Shown: in pieces, positions 26,901-40,680 of the stretch
Numbering within the stretch: position 1 is the stretch's first letter
How the letters are laid out: each line of letters opens with the position of its first letter
Source of the DNA: Daphnia carinata
Taxonomy: Eukaryota; Arthropoda; Branchiopoda; Diplostraca; Daphniidae
Assembly: GCF_022539665.2 (NCBI RefSeq)
Contig: NC_081331.1
Span: 1,894,501-1,958,500 of the forward strand
Reading direction: 5' to 3'
DNA: 64,000 bases
The notes under the pieces: model-generated
What the model was told of the DNA's origin: nothing
What the model saw: the letters and a program-made list of their open reading frames with translations, nothing else
Database searches by the model: none
Program-made: the position numbers and the translations under genes

Positions 26901-29900
26901 CCTAATTAAGCGACAAGCATATATCTATTTAAACGAGCTGAATTGATGGAGACGTCCTAAGCAGAAGAGATCTCTGTTTCATTCTTTTTTCTTTTTCTAT
27001 TCGGTCATGTATGCAAATGATAGGATAAAGAACGAAGGAACTTAGCATTTTGCTCGGTGCGCTCTTTTGCGTGCTCGAGGCACTAGACCATACACGATGC
27101 CATGTGAACAAAGAAGAAAAATGTCGGACCCTTTTTTTTCGATCAATAAAAAAGATCGGGCCAACAACCGAAAAGGTATAGAGGGAATACCAACACCGCT
27201 GACATGTCGGCGGTCAATAGGAAAAACCCCTTCCTCCCGCCCCCCCCCACAAAAATGCATAATAGAGACCTAAATACTGACTCTCTTTTTTTTTTCTATT
27301 AAAGGGCGGTTAAACAACGTTCAACACTAAAAGGACCAATAACCCTATCGCACTTGGAACAAAAGAAAGAAAAAAAAATGAAATAAGAGCAAAAAGTCGG
27401 GGGGAAAAATGGGCGTCGGCTGGAACGTGGGTCGGAGAGTCGATCATAATGCCTGCTTGTTTGTCCCGCGGCTTTCACGAGAAATAAATGAGAGGGGAGA
27501 AGAAAGGATTCTACTCATAGCAGGGTTAACGTATAAGAATGGAGTACTAACGTTCGAAAGAAAAAAAAAATGAGAAGAAAAGGACGGAGGGAAATAAGGA
27601 AAAGAAATAGAAAAGGCGGAAAACAATTGGGGAGAAGAAAAAATAAAAGTGGACGAAAGTGAAGAATTGCGGGAGGGGAGATGTCGCCCGGAAATATTCA
27701 TTTGGTTAATTACCCAAGACGTTGATAGTGATTGACACAAACGGAATCATTGCGAACAAGAAAAAAGGGGGAAGACAAAGAGAACATTGCGGTCTATTGG
27801 TTTCTAAATGTAGCCCTTAAAAGTAATTTCATTTATTTTTTAATCAACTCGTCATCGGTTCGGCCGACCACTTTTCGTTTGTTCCCACCCTCTCCATTTC
27901 AACGTCCTATCCTGTTTGATCATCTTTGATTAGCCTATTCTTCATCTTTACGACAGATAAGCAATTCCACGACCTGTGGTCATTATAATAACTGAATTAG
28001 TAGAGCACTATGCGCTTAGTTCGGTGACACGTAACGAGATTGATCCATTTCGCTATCCTTTCTTTGCAAAATCGCTTCAAAGGCCTATAATTTTAAGGTG
28101 AAATGATTCCTTCCTCTTCATCAAATTTCCATCTTTTTCCAGAAATACCAACAGTGGAGGCTGGAGTGCTTGTTATCCTTTGGGCGTGTGCAGCACGCTC
28201 GAAGCCACGTTCGAAATACTTCCACTACTTTGAAAGACACTGGTTTTTTTCAACTTACGCAATTGAAGTGCACTACATCTTAATCTGTTCTCTTCTCGTG
28301 CGAGGACTCGAGATTTCCTTATCGACTCCAACTCTTTCCGGATATTTTCACGTTCCTCACGGCCACGTCTAGAGCTTTGCACGCCACTGGAGAGCTCAAT
28401 TGACTAATAGATAGTCGACACAAGTAGAGTAAAGGTATTTTTTTAGCCTGGTGGTTATAGTTAATAACAGAAATTACAATCTTCGCTATGAATAGGAAGG
28501 TTGCGTATGAAAGGGGAAGGTTACATGCATCCTCCTTCTTCGCTATTACTGAGCAAACACAGCCAATGATGTGCAGTGTGTCTATCAGCCAACGTAATTT
28601 CCTGTTTCCGGTTCCCGGCATTCTTGCCTCATTGTGAACTCTGAGCAGCCAAACAGAAAATCTTTCCCAGCTCAAAATTTTTTTCTTTTTTGGAAATTAT
28701 TATTTTCATTATTTTTCCTGTTTTGGCGAGTTGTTCTCGCATCAGTGGAACTCTTTCTTATCTTCATCATTAGCATGAGAACACTATTGTTCACAATGTC
28801 TGGCCTCTCCATTTTTCTTGGTATAATCTTTTTGTTCCGTTTTTTTTTTTGTTCCCTCCATTAGCATATATGGCATAACCTGCTATGTTCCTTTTTTCGA
28901 TCGCTTTTAAAATTCAAACAAAAGCTTTTTGATGTTTAAAGTTGGACGGAAGCAGCCAACGTTTTGTTTGCCTTCACTTTTCGAACTCTCGTTAATGGAT
29001 TAGACCTATAACTACTACCTAACAAGCTATATAGTTTTGCCGTTCGCCGCGAACCGTGTTTGAACTCAGAGTTGTTTAGCTACCGCACGACTGGCGCAAG
29101 TTAAAACTTTGAAAATACCTAAAAGGTGATGAGAAAAGTAAAGCGTTTGTCTGGTCCGTTTTTTTTTTGTTTTTTTTTTTATTTGGCGAACGAATTTTAG
29201 TTCTGACTGGCATTTATTTAAAAGCAAAAGTAAGAAACTGTGTAAGCAATTTCCATCTAGCCGTTTGTGTATAGTGAAGGGTTTGGAGCAAAAAGAGAGT
29301 CACATCTTTCGCCCGTGTTGTTAGATCTATTTCTCTAGCGAAGCTTATAGTTATGTGTCTTTTGTTTTATTCGATGTATAGCTAAAAGCGCTCTACTAGC
29401 AGCCATCTTTCCAATTCCAGTTGCATTAGCCAGCGCTCTTCTTTTTTTACCGCTCCAAACATTCCCGCAGTGCCCGACATTCTATCACAACAGTCAATCA
29501 TAAGACTGGCCAGGACTTGTTCCGTTTTTTTTTTTGGCTCGTCGGCCCACCAAAGCCCCCGCCGTTTCCACCGTCGTGCCAATAATGTGAAGAAAAACGA
29601 AACAACGCCAATAAAAAAATAGGAAAAAATAAGAAGACAAAGAATGGAACCAAAAAAAAAAAGAGAAAGGAAAAAGAAACAAATGAAATACAAATCATAA
29701 AAACTGGACGTGGGGGGCTGTTGTCTTCGGAAAATTCTCTCTTTCTCTACGGCTGGAACAGTTTGCGCTATATTCGGGATAACGTTGGACCGTGCGCTTC
29801 AGAAGAACGCAACGAATTGCTCAGATCGAATAATATTTTATAGCCCTTTTGTTCTATTCAGGATATACAGTAGAGTCATATACTTCCTGTTTATACTCGT

Positions 29901-32900
29901 TGACGTAGATAGCAATGCTGAAGAAAGTTTGGAATTAACTCTCCGCCCAAAGTGAAAACATCCGACAGAATTGACAAGGAAAAATACATGGAGAAACCAT
30001 CATCACACAATAGTGTACACGTAAGTAATATGGGAATTTTATTTTAATGCGTATAAATAATTTTTCCGTTTAACATAAAGGCGTTACAACTTTCACCTGT
30101 AATAAACGAGAGAAAAAAAAATACTCTCATGTTTTCTATTATCTCTCGTTTCTCTTTCGTTTATCAATTTTTTTCTAGTGAGCTGGTCCTGAGAAAACAA
30201 AGTTTCCGTCCACTCTCAGTCCGTGCCTACCCGATGCTCTATTACGTTTTTCTCGTTTCCCTTCGATTTGGAGCGATGACGCATCTCTTACTTCTCGACA
30301 TTTCTACTCCGATCGTCTTTCCCTTCATTTTCTCTTGATTCTTCACGACTAGAACGTTCCCTCCCTGCACTTCATCCTGTATTACCCGATAAAGCATCGG
30401 GTACAAGGAACTAAATCCGCGTTCCGCGCTTCGATCCAAGAGGATCTCGTTTAATCGGCACCGTCCCCGAGGACGGATAAATGTCTTATAAACAAGCTTT
30501 TCTCAAGGGCCGAGAAATTCTTTTTCACTTCATTTTTACCCTTCTTTTTTCACCGTGAAGACTCTTGTTTCTAGCGACCTTCGTCGGTGTTTGTCTCCAT
30601 TGCTGAGGTCCGCCATCTTCAATCACAATCTCGTCCAGTAGCGAGCCTCCTCCTTTCCCCCCTGCTGGTTATTATATTTTTCGTGTACAGTCAGCTGAAA
30701 CATCAAAGTGAACATGAAACGAATTGGTGGTAGTGCGCGAACGGAGACATTGGCAAATCAAAAGCGATGTGGAAATAGATTGGGTTATCGGTACGATGCG
30801 TGTATACTCTTTTCGAAAACCGAGAAAACGTCCTCTTGAAAAAAAAAAAAAAAGGAAAAACGACAATGGAATAAAGAGAGTCGCAAATTGAAAAGAAAAA
30901 GAGAAGATAAAAAAAAAAAAGTAGAGAGGCAAGAGGAAGGAGGACGTTTGGAACAAGGAAATAAAGAACAATGTCCACACATAAGAAGATGGGGTAACTG
31001 GAAAAGAAGTGGGAGACAAAGAGGGAGGACATAGAGAGTTGGAGATAAGCCGTCGTCGAGATTGAAATGCCACGCTGATTGAGTTTTATATAAGGTTGCC
31101 CAATTTCAGATCCAATCTAATGGGGGAGGAGCTCATAAAGAAGCGACCGAGGAAAAAAGTCCTTAACAGTGGAAGAAGTTGCAACCGTTTCATGGAACAA
31201 ATCACTACTCTCAAAGGGCCAGTGCATATACCGAGAATGCGACAAGATCGGCTGTATATGTATGACCCCAAAGAGAACTAAAAGCAGATCCAATCGCGCG
31301 TATGTGTCCACGCTGTGCTGGGCATCGGCCAACCAATGTTTTGTGTGTAATCATCGACTGTAACAATCAACTCGTAAAGTTGGTATACCGTACAAAAAGT
31401 TCTTGTCCAGTTTCCCGCATGTGGACACACCATTCCAACTTTTGTCGTCGTCCAAAACTTGATAACGACTGTGTTGCTACACACGTCCTTCACGTAGTCA
31501 GGGCAAACTATTTATATTTATAAAATTATTTTATTTAGATTGTGATGTAAATTTCTTTCGTGTGGACGTTTGACGTGTAAATTTCGTATTCAAGCCGTTC
31601 TTTTTGACATTTTTCTTTTTAAAACTTGCTTTAACAAGATTGCCACCAGTTGTGTACAACTTTAGCTTCAATCTTCAGGGAATATAGACGATTCAAGATT
31701 TTCTAAATCGATTTTCGTGTCTCCAGCAATTCTATCTCAAAAGGGAGAAAAAAAAAATGCTCTTTTCATGTCTTCCTTTCTCTCTCTATATCTTGCTCTG
31801 TTATTTAGTATAGATAAGAGATAAAAAGCGTGTGTCTGTAGGCACGGCTATAATCGGTGGCGCTCCAATTTCCTGAGCCATTATTTCCCTTCGGAGTTGT
31901 CGTCCTGCTACGACGCAACGTACAGCGTGAATTTCTTATACACATCCGGATTGGATTGTCGGCCAAGCGTTCAAAGGCCAAAAGGTGAGTGCCTATAGAC
32001 TCTACGTCTCGTGAAAAAGACATACGCTCCAAGTATATGGTTTCTTGTTGGAAAGAAATATATAAACCTTTCTATTCCAGTAGTTTGGCGCAAAACCTAG
32101 TAAAATTGACATAACGATCCACATTTATTTACACCACGCGTCACGTAAACAGTTAACGCGAGAAAAAGCATTCGAGAAAAGCATCAAGATAAATCCTATT
32201 TTGATTTCTGATCCCGCACAGCGGAAGTTGGCGGTGTCAAACAAGAATCGCAGTGATACAAGGACTGTTTTGTGTGTGTGTGTGTGACTTGGTATAATCG
32301 ATGGCGTGAGAAACACACTCGTATATATCAAGAAGCAAAGTACTCTACGGAATTGAGATTGGCTAATATCCACGGGTGCAGCAGAGCTTGTGTCAGCCCG
32401 TGACAGCTGACGGGCAGCTCGTCGCGCTCGGTCATTCGGATCCTGATTTGAATGCAAATGGACAGGATCATCAGGAATTATTTAGGGGTTTGGGGCAAAA
32501 GGGATGTCTTGGGTTGTACACTTCACCGATTCACGGCCACACACACTCCTGACGAGTTATCGTTTTTTTTTTCTTTCTTGGCATCATTCCCGATTTTTAT
32601 TTCTTCTTTTCTTATTTCTTTTTTTTTTTTTTTTGCTATTTTATTTCTTTTCCATTCAGTGGTTTTTTCTACCCCTTCTGTCCGCCCACGTCTTTCCTTG
32701 TCGTGATTTTCTTCCAACGTCTTCCTCCTCAAGTGTTCCCTCTGCGACTCTAGTTATTTCCCCTTTTCTAAGAGGATTCAGATTTTCTCAAGCAAAACAG
32801 GCTTCAAAAGAAAGTGAATGAGTTTCCCAAACGAAAACCAGATTTACTGATGACGTTTTCCTCTTTTCTTTTCAGGTGTGTCATCTTCGCTCTTGCAGAA

Positions 32901-35900
32901 TGCAAGAGCCTGTGCGTTCAATTAAAAGGAAAGGGGCGGAAAAAAGAAGTTTAAATCATGTTTCCAATCAGCTTCTTTTCCCTTTTTTTTTCAATGTTCT
33001 CTTCTTTTCGCTCTTCTTTTCATGGGTTTGTTAAAAATAGAAGAAAAATAAAAGAAAGCGCACGTTTGCATAAAACGTGTAGGTCTACCTTTCATCCTGT
33101 GTTGGCCAACATGCACATAAACATCAACGCTGTTCGATATTTCATTAAAGCTAATGCGCTCCGTGTCAACGCTTTGAATCCGGGGCGTGCCTCATATCCG
33201 GATTAAATGAAAACGAGATCTACATATATCAAATCAGCTGCGTGTGTCCGACGTGAAACTCTTCCCTGCGTACCGCCCGACATCAATAGTCGGCCGGTTT
33301 ACATTCCCAGGCAAGTGAAAATCCTCATTTTCAGTTCGCTTTCTTTATTGAAACGTTCGGCGTACCAGACGAAACCAAATATTATTTCGAAACGGAAAAC
33401 AATGAACGAACTCACCTTCGTGACTTTGATGAAGAAGTGGAGACACGGCCATTGTTTTTTGGCCCCGCTCAGAAGAATTAATGAACTGCAGTCGCCAAAT
33501 TGCCAATGAAATTTGATTAGATTTTCTCCGCGCCTGAAAGAGGGTGAACAAAATGTTTCATTTAAATTCAAATTCCAGACATTATGCAATTTCCTAATGA
33601 GCTGCTAACAAGTATTCTGTGATGGATTGGCATTCAGGCAGTCAGATTGATTTACTTTCCTTAAATTTAGCAGTTCGGATTTAGAGCAAAGGTCTTTGTT
33701 CACCTTATGACTCGACAACAACGAAGCGACCGACATACGTCGCTACGCACGTCATCCACAATTCACTCGTTTATCGTTCTCAGTTTATGAAAAGGAGAGA
33801 TCCCTTTCTCGGATTCTTGTCTCGATTTTCCCAGACATTTCCATATCACGTACATAGCCATAAGCATTCACCCGATCCTCCCAAAGACACACACGCATTT
33901 CCTATAGTTCGTCTTCCTCCTTTCATTGATCGTCTCAATGGTGTATATACCAACGGGCTTTTATCCTTCGTTTTTTTTTCATATTGAATTTCCTTCTGAA
34001 TTATTCAAAAGAATGGGCGGATAATACCATACCGTGTGCTGTGTACACAAACCCGAAAGGGTGGTTGCTTGCTCTATCTACCGCTGGTCGTGTCAAAAGA
34101 CCAGTAGGAGCTGTATAATACATAAAGTCCTTCTCTTGCTTTCTCTGCTCCGCTTGTGATTGCCTTACTTTTGGGCGGCTTTCCCAATAGTTTCCATTCA
34201 CGTCCAGCAAGCAGAAAAGGTGACCTTCTATAATACTTGTATATATATATACACAGTATATCGCAGCTGTTTACGTGACGTAATGTTTGATTCGTCTTTA
34301 CTACGTCAGTCTGCCTTCCTGAAACGAGCTAGAATGATCTTGAAGTTGATGGCATCGTCACAGGCTATATAAGAAGATAAGGTCCTAATAGGTTTTGATG
34401 ACATTTGAACGAGTCCCGTCGCCAGTTGAGAGCGCGCAGCAGTTCTACAACTTACTCGATTCCTGAATGATATAAGAATCAAGTTGCTCGCCATTTTTAT
34501 TTTTCAGCTCATTGATTACATAGAAATATTCAAGGATAATATTCTGCCTATTCTTCCGCATGCAGACGCAGTTCCAGTTTTTAGATTTGTATAACGACTT
34601 GATTTTCCTTCCTTCCTCTTCTTTTTTTTTTATATTGTTGTTTTGAATACAAAGAATAGCTGAAATAAAAACACACACATGCAGGATGGAGGAGGAACTG
34701 TTTCTTTAATATCATGTTTGTATGCCCTGTGTGTTCTTTGCTATACACAGACGATTAAGTAGATATAGTGATATGCAACGCAAGCCAACAGCCTTGTTAT
34801 TTCCATCATGTAAGACTAGTCCCCCTTTCTTCTTCCCTTTATGGGTATTTTGTCATAGAAACTGTCGTCTGTACGGTAGGGACAAAAAGAAAAGTGAAAC
34901 TATAAAGAGCGACGTGCTCATTCCCGAATGGCTGTATTTACTTCTAACAACAAATCTCAACCGTATATAGTTTGTTTTTAAGCACTTCGTCTCCTCTTTG
35001 CTCGTCAGACAGGCACTGAGTCGCATTTAAAAAAAGACAACAACAACAAAACTAGAGTCTACTACAATCAGAGGCTTTTTTCTGTTGCATTCACGAGATT
35101 AGTCCAATTATACGCTTTTGTTTCTGTATACATGGAATTTTTGGTGGAAAACGTTATAAGCCCGACTGGCGAATTAGTTTGTTATAATGCTGCTGCAGTG
35201 AGTGCCAGAAAAAGAAAAAAAGAGGCAATGGGTTGAACGAGACGACGAGAGAGCAACTGGAGCAAACCTCACAAACCACAAGCCTTGATGAGCTTAAACT
35301 GCCAGACAAGGAAGAAAGAAAGAAGACGTCTCTTCTTCTTCCTTTTTTTTTTCTTTTTAATTCTCTCGCAGTGGCGCGGCAGGAGATTATCTGCAATCAC
35401 GAGGTCTAATCCTTTCGTATAAGACAGCCGGCGAAGAGTTGGCCAAATGGGTTGTCCCACTCTGGTGAGGGGGTGTGTGTTCGTATTATGTGGTGACGAC
35501 GAGCTGCGGAACGCGTCGTGGCTTTTCTCGTTCGTGTTGGCCGAGGAAAGAAAAGAAAATAATAAAAAGAAAGAACTGCTCGTCTATGTACTTCACTACG
35601 TTCTCTACTGTCTTCCCCCCTTTCTTTTTTCTCCTTCAAGCTCCTCGTCTATAGCCCAATCTTTTATTGATCCATGATTGACTCTAGCGTTTTTCCTTAT
35701 TCCCGCCTTATATATATATATATATCAGGAGTTGATGTATATGAAAACAGCACCCAAGAACAACCTCCAGTTCTTTTATAGAGCAGTCAGGAGCGGGACG
35801 ATCCCAATGGCATGGCGGTTCACCCGCAATCGACCGACGTCTAGTGCACTATAAGTAACCTAATCTCAGTGTATATTGACTGATGATGTCGTCCTTTGTC

Positions 35901-37484
35901 GGCAACTAAACGACTGTCCACTGTGAGCAACAAAGCAATGCTGCCTTGCCGATCCTTTTGGCATACAAGCAGAAAAGACATGTCATCAATGCATGAGGAT
36001 GGCAAAAACGAAAATAGATCGTTTGTGAACTGATTCGATTTAACATCAGGCCTGCATTGCCACTCTCTTGGCAGCTACGGGGGGAGTCTTCCTATCGACA
36101 TTGCCAGGACAAAAAAAATGGCGACGATTTGAAAAATCCAACACAATCATAACAAATAGAAAAAAAAAGGAGGAAGAAGTGGCACCTATTTATACTCCGT
36201 ATGTCTGCCTTTACATAGTGCCGTTCACGATGTATATCCGTCCTGAAATTCGATATCCGTAGACGACGCACTCGTGCTTTGTTTTCCTATTTGTTCGCTT
36301 TTTGTTGTTTTTTTCTTAGTTGTTTGGTTTTAAAAGTAAACCACTGGCTGGTGGCCAGACATGGATGATCCTTACAGTCTTTTTTTTCCCCACCCAAAAT
36401 GTGCATTTCTGAGATGACAAAAATAATTATAGGAAAGAACTCCTCGGAGGCTTTGAAGCGCGATCTGGTTTTGACTTCTTTTTTTCTAGATGTTATTCTT
36501 TTCTTGTTTAGTTGAGATGTGTGGATTGCTGTCATTCCTAGCCGCTCCTCCCAAGTCGGTTGCACTGGATATTGAACTGTCACCCAAGGTACAGTACATC
36601 CTACTGTAGTAGTTTCTCATTTTTTTTTTTTTCTAGCTCTCTTTCTCTCTCTCTCTCAACTCCAGCAATCTTTTTTCCAGCGAGAAGATTCATCTCTCTC
36701 ACTCTCCCATTTCTTCTGTTTCTTCTATATTTTTTCAGAGCCAAAAGCAACTGGCGAAGCGCAGCGGCAGCAGCTGCTGGCATTCCGTCTCTATTTTCAT
36801 CGATACGTGCGTGTGTGTGTGTGTGTATATAACAGGCAGAAAGGAAAAAAAGGAGAAATGAAAACGAAGAAGATACTGACGAAAGTTGAAATGGGAAGAG
36901 AGGGGAGTGCGGAGAAGAAACGGGATGTGACGTGCTACGCACCGCCCTCCTGTTCCATATACGGAACAAAACAGGAAGAATAGAAATACGGATGGAGCTT
37001 GTGAGTATGTCTTGTTGTCGTCGTCGATGCTCGTGTGTGTATGCCTTTTTGCCGACAGACAATTTACGATGCTCAGAAGGCCGCAAGACCTGACAACACA
37101 TTGAGACACGGCCAGCTCACATATAGGAGTCTCTTAACCACGTCCCTAATGCACCGCTTACGGCTGACGCTGTCAATATAGCCTAACTTCTTTTTTCTTA
37201 CCGCCTCGAATGTTTTGATTTTTAATTTAATCTTAAGCCCCAATCCGTGCGACTAGCAATCTTCACGAAAATTGTCTCTCCTTTTCTTCTCGCTTAACCT
37301 TTGATTTCTTCGTAATCTACCCAAACATTTGCGACGGCCGTGTGGGTGTAGCTACTAGTGGTTAATACAAGCGAGTTTAGGGCTTATAAATCCCACTGCT
37401 CGGTAACGAACCATTACTGTTTGTAGTTTTTCTGTGTTGGAGCAACAGTCGAGGTCCTTTTTCAAAATAGAAAACCCAAAAGCT

Positions 37485-37527
<43 letters not shown>

Positions 37528-40500
37528 GAGGGCGGAAGAGGAGACGACGTATCACAGGGGGTAGTAAAAGAAAAGATGCTGCCGGTGTATTTCAAGCGGA
37601 GGCGCTAGCAACAGCGGTGAGTGCCGGAGCATCGTTTTCCTTTCGCCTGGACTGCCATGGAAAGGGGGAGAGACAAACACTCACGTAACATTCCGAACAC
37701 GCGTCCCAAAATTATTGTTAAGCAGAAGCAACAGAAGAGTGAGTTGAAAGACAAGGAGAACCATTTCTTTTTCTTTTTCCACAAACTCATACTGCGCTCC
37801 ACGTAGGACTATAACTGAGTCAAACAGTCAGAAACAATATAGTCTTCTGTTGACATCGTGTCCAGTTTTACGTAGGACGACGTCCGTATATTTTTATTCA
37901 AGAATGGAACGAGAAAGATGTGAAAAGTAACAAATTGCCTTTGCGTGTGTATGCTGTTGTTGCTGCTGTTCCATGTTGGGAGGCATAAATCCTACAACTG
38001 TGGCATATTCTACATCGTAGAGTAGAAGATTTGCAGACAAAGGAAAAAGGAACGACCGAGGCAAAAATAATGACTAACCATTTCCTGCCATTCCCCATTT
38101 CTCCGTTTCTTGTTGCCCTTTACTTTGCTAGACTTCACTTCCCAACAACCATCAATAAGAGGGAGAGAGACCGTGGGCAGCCAATAGGCGAATGAGAGTC
38201 TGATAACGCAATCAACCATAAGTCATTGCTCTCAATTCGGCAAATTTTTTTTGTACAAAAATGCAAACAGGAAATGTCGACTTACAAATGATCGGCACAA
38301 CGGGACGTTGGAATGAGATGCAACAGACGAACCCAAGTCGAGTCCACCAGTTCACAAGCAAACCGACTATCAATCAGTTTGACAAGTTGATACTATTTGA
38401 AAAAATAATAGCTCTATAAACTCCTGTTTTGAATCACAAAACGGCACTGGTGGCTCTTTTTGCCCTTATCGTCCACTAATAGGACAGAAACGAACTTGAG
38501 CCCGTAAAAAAATGATCTCCAAGCTCACTCGTCGGCAGTTCAATCAGCTTTTCAACAATTTGAATGAAAGCAGTAAGGGCTCACTTAAACTGCAAACATT
38601 TCTTCACATGTCCAAAAGAAAAACTGAATATTACAGCGCACAAGCTTGGATGTACACGGAGGCCGAAGAAGATCGAGACGTGGGTTTCCTTAACGTGCCC
38701 AGACACAATACTGAAGTTGCCAGTCGTAAGGATGAAAAGGTTATATGCTTCATAGTACAGTAGGCTAGCACAGCACAGGAAGCCGGCAGCACCCGGCCCT
38801 ATCTTCTTTCATGGTATAACACGACGTCTTTGACGCGCCTGCGCTTCTCGCTCATTTAAAAGTGAAAAACGATATGGGGGAATTTATTCAAAAAAGAAAA
38901 CAAATAAAGGGTAAAAAAAATAAAAGAGAGGAGAAGAGAAAAGAGTATTATATTACTGCTTGCCTATATGTGTTTTTGCCTGCAAGAGAAGTAAAAGAGC
39001 GAATCCCGATTTTCAATCTTATCTCTTCAACCTATTGGAATGTTCACGCTCAAAGGGACTCACGGCTGTTTTTTTCGAGCAGGCAAAGAAAAGGAAAAGG
39101 TGTTGTATTAGTAGTCCCTGACAATGTACCCCATTGTCACCCTGTGATGGTTAAGATAATAACGTGTCATATCAAACAAGAGCGTATGCGCTATAAAAAG
39201 CGCAACGATTTCTGATTGGGTCGTTTTTTTCGAACTTTACGACGAACAGAGTGAACTCATCTAAAAATAGAGAGAAATAGGAGTGGGGCCACTGTCAAAC
39301 AGACCAGTGATTGGCTCCTTTGACGTAACCCATATGTACATCTTCATGGATTCCTTGTTCTTTCCTCATTTATTTCGCTTGCTTTCTACTTCTTTTTTTT
39401 ACATACTTCGCTAATGAATTTCCAGCCGCTAGTTTTGATGTGGTTGACGTTTGTAGATGCCAGTCCTTCCGTCCCTCAATTCCTATGGTCCCAAAATTTA
39501 ACTACAGACGAAAGCTGTCCCGCCATATATGTTTTTTTTTTTGGTATGTCACAAATGCAAAAATGCGTAATGCATTAGGCAATTTTCCCTTTTTAATCTC
39601 AAATGAAAAGACTTTCAATTACATTTTTTTTTCGTTCCCACTGTAGGCTTTTTTTTTAAAAGTATGTTAGTGCTGTGGCCTTTAGATGAACGCACTGTAG
39701 AGATCATGAGACCTCTATGATAGAGGTGGTACAGGAAGTGTGAACGACAGCGAATGCAAAAGGGGAGTTGAAAGAAGGCGTAGAGAGATTGAGGAAATAA
39801 TAGAATAGGCCTACACAGCGTAGGCGGCAACGTATAAACCCCTATATGAATGTTTAAGGCAGCTACACAGACAACCCATTTTGAATCGCTACTGTATGAG
39901 CCTGCCGACGGCTGTCATTTCCGTTGAATATTCCAATGGTTCTTCTCGCCGACTTTTGTCAAAATCGCCTTGCTCTGCTTTGCTATTTCTCTGAGTGGAA
40001 TCGGCACTCTTTGTGCTTTACTGCAGATCACCATCTAAAGCTTTCTTTCCTACGTGCGAGGCCTTATGGTGCTCACTGCCACTGTGCGTTAGCCTTTGTT
40101 TCCTGATTACGCAGATTCCCATCAACGAGATTTGATCTTTCCTTACATGTTTTAGCATCGCTTTCGGCGTCTTTCAGTTCTCACGGCCAATAACCGTCAG
40201 CGGAGCACAACTAGTGAAACGCTCCTAGTTATTTCATAATTTTAAAATGGCTAAGAAAATTGTCATTACTGAACGTTATTAGGCTTAAGAAATCGAACAC
40301 CATACTTCTCTAAAAGTTCTGTTGAACTATATTGTGTTGATAAATAAACATGCGCCCTCCAAAAGGAATGTCACTTTAAGCTGATGTGAAGTAAAGCATC
40401 TGCTTGTTTTCATACGAAAGTGTATCGTGAAGTTCATAGGATTACTGTGCTACATTGCGTTAAAGTTGGCTTTTAAAGTTGTCTTTAACAGTTAAAAAAA

Positions 40501-40650
40501 AAAAAGGTCTTCTGTTAAAACGCTTGCAATAAAAAAAAGACCCTAGGAATATTCCGGTAGGGGTTTGTCTAGATTACTGAAACGACCACCCATTAGGTAA
40601 TATTTTTGCTAACAGATGGCAGTTCTCACGTTCATGATTCGAGGTAAATG
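23931..40650. other. long non-coding region upstream of the Shisa exons
   Basis: About 16.7 kb with no convincing coding exon. It most likely contains the first intron, first exon and promoter of the Shisa gene. It is rich in homopolymers and simple repeats: (TA)n near 34,240 and 35,707-35,726, (GT)n at 32,272-32,286 and 36,808-36,825, (CT)n near 36,640-36,656 and (GA)n at 37,488-37,522. Open frames over 100 codons here are made of these repeats. Confidence 0.5.
37488..37522. repeat. (GA)n microsatellite
   Basis: About 17 uninterrupted GA dinucleotides. Both strands give serine/leucine or arginine/glutamate repeat frames that are artefacts of the microsatellite. Confidence 0.95.
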
Positions 40651-40680
40651 TTTGACCGTTAGATGGCAATTACCGCTCAT

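Noticed and set aside
36601-37109. Open frames of 124-166 codons on the minus strand
   Set aside because: Composed of (GT)n, (CT)n and poly-pyrimidine translations, with no domain and no splice logic.
37355-37688. Ser/Leu and Arg/Glu repeat proteins on both strands
   Set aside because: Direct translation of the (GA)n microsatellite.
37900-38100. Signal-peptide-like minus-strand frame MGNGRKWLVIIFASVV as the first Shisa exon
   Set aside because: No donor in the required phase 1 with a good consensus, and the frame is T-rich. Too weak to assign.
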